Made by a program: the position numbers and the translations under genes. Under the pieces are notes generated by a model. It was not told where the DNA came from. It ran no database searches and was given only the letters and a program-made list of their open reading frames with translations. This document shows, one piece after another, positions 24,316-32,638 of a stretch of 57,500 bases of DNA. This stretch comes from Roseibium denhamense (lineage in GTDB: Bacteria; Pseudomonadota; Alphaproteobacteria; Rhizobiales; Stappiaceae), in NCBI RefSeq assembly GCF_009711415.1, contig NZ_SMLZ01000087.1, forward strand, positions 1 to 57,500. Direction: 5' to 3'. Within the stretch, counting starts at the first letter, position 1. Every line of letters starts with the position of its first letter.

Positions 24316-26313
24316 TTAAGCAGCGCGTTCACCGGCGTGTCCGGCAATCTTCACAACATCGGCCATGATGTCCGTCAACTGGAAATCCTTGGGCGTATAA
24401 ACGGCCGCGACGCCTTGAGCCTTCATTTCCCGCGCATCCTCGTCGGGGATAATACCGCCGACCACAACCGGGATGTCATCCGCTCCAGCCGCACGGAGCC
24501 GGTCCAGCACATCCCGGACCAGCGCCAGATGCGACCCTGACAGGATCGACAAGCCGATCACATGGACGTCTTCTTCCACCGCAGCGTTCACGATTTGCGC
24601 TGGTGTGAGACGAATGCCTTCATAGACGACTTCCATGCCGCAATCCCTTGCGCGCACGGCAATCTGTTCCGCCCCGTTCGAATGTCCGTCGAGTCCCGGC
24701 TTCCCGACAAGAAACTTCAGCCGGCGTCCCAGTTTCGCGGAGACCGCCTCCACATCCCGCCGGACAGCATCCAGGTCGCCGGCCTCTTCGCGGGCAGCTT
24801 TACCGACGCCCGTCGGGGCGCGGTATTCGCCAAACACTTCGCGCAAGGTCCGGCCCCATTCGCCAGTCGTTACCCCAACCTTGGCAGCGGAAATGGAGGG
24901 CTCCATGATGTTCCGGTTTTCACTGGCGGCGGCTCTCAAGTCCTTGAGAGCGGCATCGACCGCAGCCTGATCCCGTGCCTCACGCCAGGCTTTCACTTTC
25001 TCAATTGCCTCGCCTTCAACATGTTCCGGAACGGTCAGAATTCCGCCGTCTTCCCCCGCCGCGAGCGGAGAAGGTTCGCTTTCAATATATTTGTTCACGC
25101 CAACGACAACCTGGTCGCCGGTTTCAATTCCGGACAGCCGTTCGGAGTTGGCGTCCACCAGTTGGCGCTTCATGTAACTTGATTCAACGGCGGCAACGGC
25201 CCCGCCCATGTCATCGATCCGCTTCAGCTCCGAACGGGCCTCATCCTTCAAGGCCTCGACCTTGCGGGTAATTTCTTCGGACCCATCGAAGATATCGGCA
25301 TAGTCCAGCAGGTCGGTCTCATAGGCGACGATCTGCTGCATCCGCAAGGACCACTGCTGGTCAAACGGGCGCGGCAGGCCGAGCGCCTCGTTCCAGGCCG
25401 GCAATTGAACCGCTCTTGCACGGGCATTTTTGGACAACACCACCGCCAGCATTTCGATCAGGATGCGGTAGACGTTGTTTTCCGGCTGCTGTTCCGTCAG
25501 GCCAAGCGAGTTGACCTGAACGCCATAGCGGAAGCGGCGGTAACGCTCGTCCTCAACGCCATACCGTTCCCGGCAGATCTCATCCCAGAGCTCGGTAAAC
25601 GCGCGCATCTTGCACATCTCGGTGATGAAGCGCATGCCCGCATTGACGAAAAACGAGATCCGGCCGACGGCTTTGGGAAAGTCCTCTTCCGGGATCGCCC
25701 CGCCGGCTTTCAGATTGTCGAGAATGGCAACCGCGGTCGCGAGCGCAAAAGACAGCTCCTGCACCGGCGTCGCACCTGCCTCCTGCAAGTGATAGGAACA
25801 CACATTCATGGGGTTCCACTTGGGCATGTTGGAGTAGGTCCAGGCGATCACATCCGTTGTCAGGCGCAAGGAGGGGGCCGGCGGGAACACGTAGGTTCCG
25901 CGCGAGAGATACTCCTTGATGATGTCATTCTGCGTTGTGCCGGACAGCAAACTGCGGTCGGCGCCCTGCTCATCGGCCGCCGCGATATAAAGCGACAACA
26001 ACCACGGAGCGGTCGCATTGATCGTCATGGACGTATTCATGCGCTCCAGCGGGATCTCGTGAAACAGCGTGCGCATGTCGCCCAAATGGGAAACCGGCAC
26101 CCCAACCTTGCCCACTTCCCCCTTGGCCAGGAGATCATCCGGGTCGTAGCCGGTCTGTGTTGGAAGGTCGAACGCAACGGACAGGCCGGTCTGGCCTTTG
26201 GCGAGATTTCCCCGGTACAACTTATTCGATTCGGCAGCCGTCGAGTGTCCGGCATACGTGCGGAAGATCCAAGGACGATCCCGCTCCTGCTTGCCCTGGC
26301 CTGTTGCACTCAT
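24316..26313 (-). CDS. ecm: ethylmalonyl-CoA mutase
   Basis: A 665-residue coenzyme-B12-dependent acyl-CoA mutase. The substrate domain starts RPWIFRTYAGHS and contains AFDLPTQTGYD. The C-terminal cobalamin domain has DGHSNG (the DxHxxG histidine ligand), LSILSGSH and VVVGGIIP. It converts ethylmalonyl-CoA to methylsuccinyl-CoA. Methylmalonyl-CoA mutase is excluded mainly by the divergent crotonyl-CoA carboxylase/reductase gene next door. AGGAGGAG before the ATG at 26313 fixes the start; the frame runs open to 26439 without reason to be coding. Confidence 0.93.
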   Translation of the reverse strand: MSATGQGKQERDRPWIFRTYAGHSTAAESNKLYRGNLAKGQTGLSVAFDLPTQTGYDPDDLLAKGEVGKVGVPVSHLGDMRTLFHEIPLERMNTSMTINATAPWLLSLYIAAADEQGADRSLLSGTTQNDIIKEYLSRGTYVFPPAPSLRLTTDVIAWTYSNMPKWNPMNVCSYHLQEAGATPVQELSFALATAVAILDNLKAGGAIPEEDFPKAVGRISFFVNAGMRFITEMCKMRAFTELWDEICRERYGVEDERYRRFRYGVQVNSLGLTEQQPENNVYRILIEMLAVVLSKNARARAVQLPAWNEALGLPRPFDQQWSLRMQQIVAYETDLLDYADIFDGSEEITRKVEALKDEARSELKRIDDMGGAVAAVESSYMKRQLVDANSERLSGIETGDQVVVGVNKYIESEPSPLAAGEDGGILTVPEHVEGEAIEKVKAWREARDQAAVDAALKDLRAAASENRNIMEPSISAAKVGVTTGEWGRTLREVFGEYRAPTGVGKAAREEAGDLDAVRRDVEAVSAKLGRRLKFLVGKPGLDGHSNGAEQIAVRARDCGMEVVYEGIRLTPAQIVNAAVEEDVHVIGLSILSGSHLALVRDVLDRLRAAGADDIPVVVGGIIPDEDAREMKAQGVAAVYTPKDFQLTDIMADVVKIAGHAGERAA

Positions 26314-26515
26314 CTTGGCTCTCCTCCTAAGGCACTCAACTGCCTCGACTATTCTCACTGTCAGCGGCGCGTACGCGGTCCGTCTTTTCACAAGCCGCCC
26401 CGTGGCGGACCTTACGTGCGCGCAAGATTTCTCTCGCAATGCAAAATATGCTTGGCATCAAAACGCAAGTTAAGCAATAGTCGTATAGATGACGCTTCAA
26501 TTTTGAACAATAGTT

Positions 26516-26553
26516 GCGCAAAAGCCGGTTTCCAGCCGGCAACTTTTTTGCGC
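26516..26553. promoter_or_regulatory. compound hairpin in the ecm-ccr divergent region
   Basis: The outer arms GCGCAAAA (26516-26523) and TTTTGCGC (26546-26553) enclose GCCGG / CCGGC (26524-26528 with 26536-26540). It sits about 45 bases before the ccr start. It could be an attenuating leader hairpin or a dyad for a short-chain acyl-CoA-responsive regulator. Confidence 0.5.
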
Positions 26554-26596
26554 TTGCGAAATTCTAAGGCCATTGAACACGCCCTGGGAGGGGAGA

Positions 26597-27892
26597 ATGA
26601 CAGCAACAGCCGAAGCCAACGACAATCGTACGCTTGGAGATGCTCCGGTGAAAGATCTTTACGAAATCGGTGAAATTCCGCCCCTCGGGCACGTGCCGAA
26701 AAACATGTATGCCTGGGCCATCCGGCGGGACCGGCACGGTGCCCCCGAAGACGCCATGAAAGTGGAAGTCGTCCCAACATGGGAGCTGGACAGCCACGAA
26801 GTTCTCGTGCTCGTGATGGCCGCCGGCGTCAACTACAATGGCATCTGGGCAGGCCTTGGCGAACCAATCAGCCCGTTCGACGGCCACGGCGCCCCCTTCC
26901 ATGTTGCCGGGTCTGATGCGTCCGGAATCGTTTGGGCGGTCGGCGACAAGGTCAAACGCTGGAAGGTCGGCGATGAAGTCGTCATCCACTGCAATCAGGA
27001 TGACGGGGACGACGAAGAGTGCAATGGCGGCGACCCGATGTTCTCGCCCACCCAGAGGATTTGGGGATATGAGACACCGGATGGCTCTTTCTCACAGTTT
27101 ACCAGGGTCCAGGCGCAACAGCTTATGGCGCGCCCGAAACACCTGACCTGGGAAGAAAGCGCCTGCTACACCCTGACCCTGGCGACCGCCTACAGAATGC
27201 TGTTCGGCCACCATCCGCACGAACTCAAACCCGGCCAGAATGTTCTGGTCTGGGGCGCCTCGGGCGGGCTGGGCTCCTATGCCATTCAGCTGATCAACAC
27301 GGCCGGTGCCAATGCGATTGGTGTGATTTCCGATGAGGACAAGCGCCAATTCGTGATGGATCTCGGTGCAAAAGGCGTGATCAACCGCAAGGACTTCAAA
27401 TGCTGGGGTCAGTTGCCGAAAGTCGGTTCGCCCGAATACGGGGAATGGTTCAAGGAGGCCCGCCGTTTCGGCAAGGCCATCTGGGACATCACCGGAAAAG
27501 GCAACAATGTCGACATCGTCTTTGAGCACCCGGGGGAAGCCACATTCCCAGTGTCGACATTCGTCTGCAAAAAAGGCGGCATGGTCGTGATCTGCGCCGG
27601 AACATCCGGCTTCAACACAACATTTGATGTTCGCTACATGTGGATGCACCAAAAACGCCTGCAAGGGTCGCACTTCGCCCATCTTCAGCAAGCGTCAGCC
27701 GCAAACAAGCTGATGGTGGAACGCCGGATCGATCCATACATGTCGGAGGTCTTCCCGTGGGACCAGATCCCGCAGGCCCATACCAAGATGTGGAGGAACG
27801 AACACGCCCCGGGCAACATGTCGGTTCTGGTCTGCGCCCCGACGACCGGCTTGCGCACACTCGACGACGTGTTGGAGGCGTCAAAGCGCTAA
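26597..27892 (+). CDS. ccr: crotonyl-CoA carboxylase/reductase
   Basis: A 431-residue MDR-superfamily enzyme carrying out reductive carboxylation of crotonyl-CoA with CO2 and NADPH to ethylmalonyl-CoA, the key step of the ethylmalonyl-CoA pathway. The N-terminal substrate domain has MYAWAIRRDRHG. The nucleotide motif is GASGGLGSYAIQ near 224, and the long insertions (CNQDDGDDEECNGGDPMFSPTQ region) are typical of CCR rather than simple reductases. GGGAGGGGAG precedes the ATG at 26597. It is divergent from ecm and ends in a terminator. Confidence 0.96.
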   Translation: MTATAEANDNRTLGDAPVKDLYEIGEIPPLGHVPKNMYAWAIRRDRHGAPEDAMKVEVVPTWELDSHEVLVLVMAAGVNYNGIWAGLGEPISPFDGHGAPFHVAGSDASGIVWAVGDKVKRWKVGDEVVIHCNQDDGDDEECNGGDPMFSPTQRIWGYETPDGSFSQFTRVQAQQLMARPKHLTWEESACYTLTLATAYRMLFGHHPHELKPGQNVLVWGASGGLGSYAIQLINTAGANAIGVISDEDKRQFVMDLGAKGVINRKDFKCWGQLPKVGSPEYGEWFKEARRFGKAIWDITGKGNNVDIVFEHPGEATFPVSTFVCKKGGMVVICAGTSGFNTTFDVRYMWMHQKRLQGSHFAHLQQASAANKLMVERRIDPYMSEVFPWDQIPQAHTKMWRNEHAPGNMSVLVCAPTTGLRTLDDVLEASKR

Positions 27893-27941
27893 TCCGAAAT
27901 CTCGAACTCCCCAGAAGGCTTCCATAAGCCTTATGCAGCCT

Positions 27942-27970
27942 GCCAGTCCGCTTATGCGGGCTGGCTTTTT
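27942..27970 (+). terminator. Rho-independent terminator after ccr
   Basis: The stem GCCAGTCCGC / GCGGGCTGGC (27942-27951 with 27956-27965), one G:T pair, is followed by TTTTT. It lies 50 bases after the ccr stop. Confidence 0.85.
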
Positions 27971-28066
27971 CCTTGTTGATGAGAGGAAGCTTTTTAGGGA
28001 CCGCCGCAATTCTGCTCAGGTGTTTCAGCAGGAGGAGCTAACATCTACGCGAATCGCAGCTGCTCA

Positions 28067-28645
28067 ATGCTGCCGGGGAGTTTCTTTATCGTGCCGACCG
28101 CCCTTTCTTTCAAAACTCTTCTTCTGGCAGGGCTTATGTGCGGTGCCGGGGTAATCGTGAGCGGATGTACCGGCGACAGGATGCAAACGCCGCCCTTTTA
28201 CACCGATCTGGCGAATACGAGTGACAAGGTGGATGCCGCGACAGCGGCACAAATGATCTCCCAATACCGTGTCAACAATGGCTTGCCGCCAGTCGTGCCA
28301 GATGCCCAGCTTTCCGCCATTGCGCAGACACAGGCAGATGCCATGGCCGCAGCAGGGTCGGTTCGCGCGTCTCTGGCCCCCAACCTTCAACTGGCAACGC
28401 GGATGACGTCCATTGGGGAGCCGAAGACCGCGGCCTCCGAAAATGTGAGCGCGGGCTATCGCACCTTTGCGGAAGCCTTTTCCGGCTGGCGCGAATCGCC
28501 AAAGCACAATGATGTTCTCTTAATGAAGGACGCAACGCGCCTCGGCATTGCAACGGCCTATTCGGCCACTGCAAAGCACAAGGTGTTTTGGTCGCTGGTC
28601 GTGGCCGGCAACAAACCGGCCGCCAATACGGGCGCCGGCCTATAG
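28067..28645 (+). CDS. CAP-domain lipoprotein
   Basis: A 192-residue exported protein. The signal peptide has a hydrophobic core at about 17-32 and a lipobox VSGC, with the acylated cysteine at C34. The CAP/SCP-like domain spans about 55-180, with SENVSAGYRTFAEAFSGWRESPKHNDVLL carrying the conserved GW and H positions. Function of bacterial CAP proteins is mostly unknown. The start is uncertain: no good ribosome site precedes 28067, and a GTG at 28091 behind GGGGAG is an alternative. The 3' end overlaps the convergent SH3 gene by 6 bases. Confidence 0.84.
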   Translation: MLPGSFFIVPTALSFKTLLLAGLMCGAGVIVSGCTGDRMQTPPFYTDLANTSDKVDAATAAQMISQYRVNNGLPPVVPDAQLSAIAQTQADAMAAAGSVRASLAPNLQLATRMTSIGEPKTAASENVSAGYRTFAEAFSGWRESPKHNDVLLMKDATRLGIATAYSATAKHKVFWSLVVAGNKPAANTGAGL

Positions 28646-29089
28646 CGCCGGTTCGAAGTACCGCCGTGGGTACGGTGTGTAATCGCGGTAAGGATACGGA
28701 TAAGGCCGGTAGGGCTGGTTTGCGATCGCCGGCCCACCATAGACCGGATAGTTCCGATGATAGCGTTGAACACCGACGCTTGCACCCGCGTTCGGGATCG
28801 GACGGCCGTAATAGATGCCGTCCCCGCCGTAACTCAGGTATTTGCCCGAAACCCAGCCCTTGGTGGTGGTAAATGCCGCGTCACACCAACGGTAATCCGC
28901 AGTACATCCGAAAATCGTGACACCCCCGCCGCGCGGAATCGTTGTCAGGACCGGATAGTTGGTTCCCGGCCCGGCGCGCATGTTCAAATTGGCCGTCGTA
29001 TAGGCAATTGCAGGGCGGGACTGCGCCAGTGCAGGTACGGACATGATCAAGATGGCCAAAACGGCCAAGGGTATACGGGCAAGCGGCAT
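28640..29089 (-). CDS. exported SH3-domain protein
   Basis: A 149-residue protein with a Sec signal peptide (LAVLAILIMSVPALAQ, cleavage after about 22). A bacterial SH3 type 3 domain spans about 28-90 (TTANLNMRAGPGTNYPVLTTIPRG, KGWVSGKYL). A Tyr/Pro/Arg-rich tail follows. Such domains usually bind peptidoglycan or periplasmic proteins. It is tail-to-tail with the CAP lipoprotein and divergent from the secreted protein at 29276. Confidence 0.86.
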   Translation of the reverse strand: MPLARIPLAVLAILIMSVPALAQSRPAIAYTTANLNMRAGPGTNYPVLTTIPRGGGVTIFGCTADYRWCDAAFTTTKGWVSGKYLSYGGDGIYYGRPIPNAGASVGVQRYHRNYPVYGGPAIANQPYRPYPYPYRDYTPYPRRYFEPAL

Positions 29090-29275
29090 GCTTTACTCCC
29101 AATCAAACAAGAATGCGCCCTGACCTCGTCTGGTGTGAGGGCATATCATGGCGAAAATATAACGCCAGCCCTGCCCCAAGCTGATCCACCTTCGGCTTGG
29201 CGCCAAAAAGACTTGCATACCGGACCGGCAAACGGCTTCAATCGGGTCGGCACGGATTTCAAGGGGCAGGCGATT

Positions 29276-29764
29276 ATGGGGTTGGATATCTTCAGGTGGC
29301 GGCACATTGCAGCACTGTGCGTGTTTGCGGCGCTATCGGCCCCAGCAGCCGCGTTCGACAGCCATGCAGGCTATTACTATCCGGAACCGCAGACGTCTGA
29401 GGTCTATATATCCGAAACGGAAATTGCGTCAGACGCATCCGAGCGGTCCCGGGCGGCTTTTGTGGTGGGCCTTGCCGCTCAGAACGCCAAACGGGGATAT
29501 GATCCCGGCTATCATCTCTTTGCCAAAGGTGGCGAACTGGAAAAACTGATCATCGTATCGACCACGGATGGCCACTATGACACGCTCTACCGGTTGCGGG
29601 GCCTGTTGGCATCTCTCACATCCATGGCCCGTGCGACAGAACTTTTTGCCCGGTCAAACGTCTCGCACGAGCTCAATTTCTTCGATTTCTGCAAGCTGAT
29701 CGGCTTTACACAGGTCACCGTGACCAACGGCAAGGATGTCGCGCATCAGGTGAAGATCCGCTGA
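29276..29764 (+). CDS. secreted hypothetical protein
   Basis: A 162-residue protein with a signal peptide (cleavage after ALSAPAAA, about residue 26). The mature start has Tyr/Pro-rich HAGYYYPEPQTSEVY. No family is recognised with confidence. The frame is open upstream to 28757 through the SH3 gene, but ATG 29276 with GGGGCAGG ahead and a proper signal peptide is the likely start. It lies among other envelope proteins and converges on the GH25 gene. Confidence 0.75.
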   Translation: MGLDIFRWRHIAALCVFAALSAPAAAFDSHAGYYYPEPQTSEVYISETEIASDASERSRAAFVVGLAAQNAKRGYDPGYHLFAKGGELEKLIIVSTTDGHYDTLYRLRGLLASLTSMARATELFARSNVSHELNFFDFCKLIGFTQVTVTNGKDVAHQVKIR

Positions 29765-29792
29765 CCGCGAACGCAATTGGATGAGCGTGGAT

Positions 29793-30524
29793 CTAGCGCC
29801 GCAATTTTCCTCGCAGCCAGTCCCGGTATTGAGAACGGGTCCCGAAAAACACATTCCGGTCCACATCGCCTTGAATGCCCGGTATCCGGCCCTCGGCCGT
29901 ATATTGCCAGAACACCCAGTCGTCGCGCTGGTCATAAATATTGTTCGGGAAAGCTGCGACGGACCGCAGCCAGAACTGTTCGCCTTTCAGCGCCCCCACC
30001 AGACGGTCACGGTGGAAGTCGACAGACGAGTAAATCACCGGCCGCTTGCCGTAGTGGCGTTCCATCTCGTCCAGGAAAATCTTCATATCTCGCAAAATCT
30101 GCGCGCGCGGCGGACGCTTGGTGCAGGTCTTGGAATGCGCATTCCACTCCATATCGAGCACAAGCGGGATCGCTTGCGGATCGAGCGGCACCACTTCCTT
30201 CACCCAGGAGATCTGCTCCTCCACCGGGCGGCAGAAGTAATAGAAGTGATAGGCTCCGCGCGGCACACCGGCCTTACGGGCAGCGATCCAGTTCTGCGCG
30301 AACAGCGGATCGGCATGATCGCCCCCTTCCGTCGCCTTGATCCAGGCAAACTGCACCCCGGACCGCTTCACCGCCTCCCAGTCGATATCCCCCTGCCACC
30401 GGGACACATCAATGCCATGAACGGCGTAGTCTTCGGGTGTGGGATCAGGAAAGTCATAGGCTGAACAGGCGCTGAGGACGGCAAAACCGACAAGCGAGCA
30501 AAACGTTTTGATCAGAGCAATCAC
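29793..30524 (-). CDS. GH25 family lysozyme-like lipoprotein
   Basis: A 243-residue exported glycoside hydrolase family 25 protein. The lipobox LSAC places the lipid on C20. The catalytic-barrel motifs are HGIDVSRWQG (D39) and the DxE pair D124/E126 in LVLDMEW, with AYHFYYFCRP near 91-100. GH25 enzymes cleave the peptidoglycan glycan backbone between MurNAc and GlcNAc. Lipidation suggests anchoring in a membrane facing the periplasm, for wall remodelling. Confidence 0.92.
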   Translation of the reverse strand: MIALIKTFCSLVGFAVLSACSAYDFPDPTPEDYAVHGIDVSRWQGDIDWEAVKRSGVQFAWIKATEGGDHADPLFAQNWIAARKAGVPRGAYHFYYFCRPVEEQISWVKEVVPLDPQAIPLVLDMEWNAHSKTCTKRPPRAQILRDMKIFLDEMERHYGKRPVIYSSVDFHRDRLVGALKGEQFWLRSVAAFPNNIYDQRDDWVFWQYTAEGRIPGIQGDVDRNVFFGTRSQYRDWLRGKLRR

Positions 30525-30839
30525 AGCAACCTCGACAAGGTAAAAAAAGACTTTCCTTGGCCGCTAAAATGCGGATGAATTCCTAATGGACTATGGACGA
30601 ATTTGCGAATTCTCCGCAAAAACACGTAGCCACTTGTGAAACAGCCCGATGCGGCGGGAATGGGGCGCTTTTTCGGGTCTCTTTCCAAGGATTTCTTTTA
30701 TCCACGCCTTCCGGGAAGTCAGCCGCGCTTGATCAGGTCACAGCCTAGCCCGGCCATTACACCGGGACCATTTTCATTGCGAAACCGGACAGAATCCTTA
30801 TGACTTGCCGGACCGCGTCCCGCCAGTGCAAGGATCCTC
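30525..30839. other. 315-base divergent intergenic region
   Basis: This gap separates the divergent GH25 and exonuclease III genes and must contain both promoters. I see no convincing frame, RNA gene, long dyad or repeat in it. Confidence 0.5.
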
Positions 30840-31649
30840 ATGTCAGATCAGTTGAAACTCGTCACATGGAACATCAATTCCGTGCGTCTGCGCATGCCGA
30901 TCGTCGAGCAGCTGATCGAGGACGTTGCGCCGGATGTCATCTGTCTTCAGGAAACGAAATGCCCGGACGCGAATTTCCCGGAAAAAGCGTTTCGCGCTGC
31001 CGGTTACGAGCACATGGCCATCCATGGCCAGAAGGGCTATCACGGTGTGGCAACGCTCTCCAAGCGCCCTTTGGAAAACATCGAAAAACGCGATTTCTGC
31101 AACGTCGGCGACAGCCGCCACGTGGCGGCAGATGTTCCGTTCAACGGAATGGCGCTCCGCGTACACAATTTTTATGTGCCCGCAGGCGGGGATGAACCAG
31201 ACCGGGAAATCAACCCGAAATTTGCGCATAAACTTGATTTCATGGCTGAAATGAAGGCCTGGCTTCAGGGACCCGAAACGGGCAAACCAGCCGTTCTCGT
31301 CGGCGATCTCAATGTCGCCCCGTATGAGCATGATGTCTGGTCCCACAAACAGCTTTTGAAAGTCGTCTCGCATACACCGGTTGAGACGGAACTCTTCGAG
31401 GATGTCCGCAAGACCGGCGGCTGGCTGGATGTGATGCGCCAGTTCACACCGATGGAAGAAAAACTCTACACCTGGTGGAGCTACCGGGCCAAGGACTGGT
31501 CAAAGGCAGACAAGGGCCGCCGCCTCGATCATGTTTGGGTGTCGGCCCCTCTTGGGCCGCATATCAAGGGCACGGAAGTCCTGCGCGAAGCCCGTGGTTG
31601 GGAAAAACCGTCGGACCATGCGCCGGTGATTGCCGTGTTCGAGGCCTGA
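30840..31649 (+). CDS. xth: exodeoxyribonuclease III
   Basis: A 269-residue EEP-fold nuclease for base excision repair (AP endonuclease, 3' exonuclease). Motifs in order are TWNINSVR (7-14), CLQETKC with the metal glutamate, GDLNVAP with catalytic Asp/Asn, RLDHVW, and SDHAPV with the catalytic histidine near the C terminus. The start ATG at 30840 gives the family N terminus. It converges on the aminotransferase gene with 7 bases between stops. Confidence 0.96.
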   Translation: MSDQLKLVTWNINSVRLRMPIVEQLIEDVAPDVICLQETKCPDANFPEKAFRAAGYEHMAIHGQKGYHGVATLSKRPLENIEKRDFCNVGDSRHVAADVPFNGMALRVHNFYVPAGGDEPDREINPKFAHKLDFMAEMKAWLQGPETGKPAVLVGDLNVAPYEHDVWSHKQLLKVVSHTPVETELFEDVRKTGGWLDVMRQFTPMEEKLYTWWSYRAKDWSKADKGRRLDHVWVSAPLGPHIKGTEVLREARGWEKPSDHAPVIAVFEA

Positions 31650-31656
31650 TCCAGCG

Positions 31657-32601
31657 TTACGCGGGATAGGTAATCTCTGTCCGGTTTTCCGGCCGGCTGG
31701 CCCATTCGAAATACGCCCGATGGATCGCATTGGTTAATTCGCCTGGGGCCCCGTTCGAGAAAATCCGGTCATCGACCCGGGTGATCGACGCAACGCCGCC
31801 ACCGGATGTGGTAACGAAGATCTCATCGCTTTGCATGAACTCGCCCAGTGGAAGCGGTCGGATCTCGGTCGCAATGTCATGCTCGCGGGCGATGTCGAGC
31901 ACCGTCTGCCGGCTGATCCCTTCCAGAACGCCGGAGTCCGATGTGATGAGCCGGCCGTTTTTGACCGAGAACACATTGAAGCCGGGACCTTCCGTAACGT
32001 TGCCCGCGGCGTCGAGCAGGATCGCGGTTTCTGCGCCCGCGTCCTTGGCCTCGAACAGGCCGCGGGTAAAGTCCCCCCAATGATAGTTTTTCACACGGGG
32101 ATCCACGCTATCTGACGGGATCCGGACAACGGTGCGGGCGATGTGGGCATGTGCTCCGGTCTGCGCAATCTCGGGTCTGATGACGTGGATGTAAGGCACG
32201 CACCAAGCGAAGAACCGGTTCTTGCAGTCGCGCGGGTCACGGGAGCCTGCCACCATGTTGACCCCGCGCGTCGTGACCATCGCGACATAGGCTTTGCGCA
32301 GCCCACTTGCCGCGACAAGCTCGTGCAAGGCGGCCTCGATCGCGGGCCGGTCCATATCCGGATCAAGGCGGAGGGCCTGCATCGATTTGAGGAAACGGTC
32401 GAGGTAGAGCGGGAGCCTGAAAAACGCTCCGTCCAGGACCGGGACGACGTCATACGTGATATCCGAGTGGATGAGGCCCCAGTCGTTGAGCGGAATTGAT
32501 GCATCTGCAATCGGCATAATGCGTCCGTCCATCCAAGCAGCGCCCGTGGATAGGCGCGGCCCGGGCCGCTTGGGGGTGTCGTCTGTCTGCCGTGCGTCCA
32601 T
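31657..32601 (-). CDS. fold-IV PLP aminotransferase, (R)-selective amine transaminase-like
   Basis: A 314-residue class IV aminotransferase. The cofactor lysine is K171 in DPRVKNYHWGDF, and the cofactor-phosphate segment is EGPGFNVF. The N-terminal HSDITYDVV (45-53) and FFRL match, from memory, the fungal (R)-amine transaminases rather than branched-chain or D-alanine aminotransferases. The natural substrate is unknown. GGAGG precedes the ATG. It lies 37 bases after the oxidoreductase on the same strand. Confidence 0.85.
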   Translation of the reverse strand: MDARQTDDTPKRPGPRLSTGAAWMDGRIMPIADASIPLNDWGLIHSDITYDVVPVLDGAFFRLPLYLDRFLKSMQALRLDPDMDRPAIEAALHELVAASGLRKAYVAMVTTRGVNMVAGSRDPRDCKNRFFAWCVPYIHVIRPEIAQTGAHAHIARTVVRIPSDSVDPRVKNYHWGDFTRGLFEAKDAGAETAILLDAAGNVTEGPGFNVFSVKNGRLITSDSGVLEGISRQTVLDIAREHDIATEIRPLPLGEFMQSDEIFVTTSGGGVASITRVDDRIFSNGAPGELTNAIHRAYFEWASRPENRTEITYPA

Positions 32602-32638
32602 GGAGGCCTCCGCCGCGCCGCTGTTTGTTGGACCATCT

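Noticed and set aside
24316..26313. Methylmalonyl-CoA mutase
   Set aside because: The single-chain mutase with divergent crotonyl-CoA carboxylase/reductase fits ethylmalonyl-CoA mutase better; no methylmalonyl-CoA epimerase or MeaB gene is adjacent.
25405..26673. 422-codon plus-strand frame antisense to ecm
   Set aside because: Antisense shadow: ecm has intact B12 and substrate motifs, and this frame runs on through the ecm promoter into ccr.
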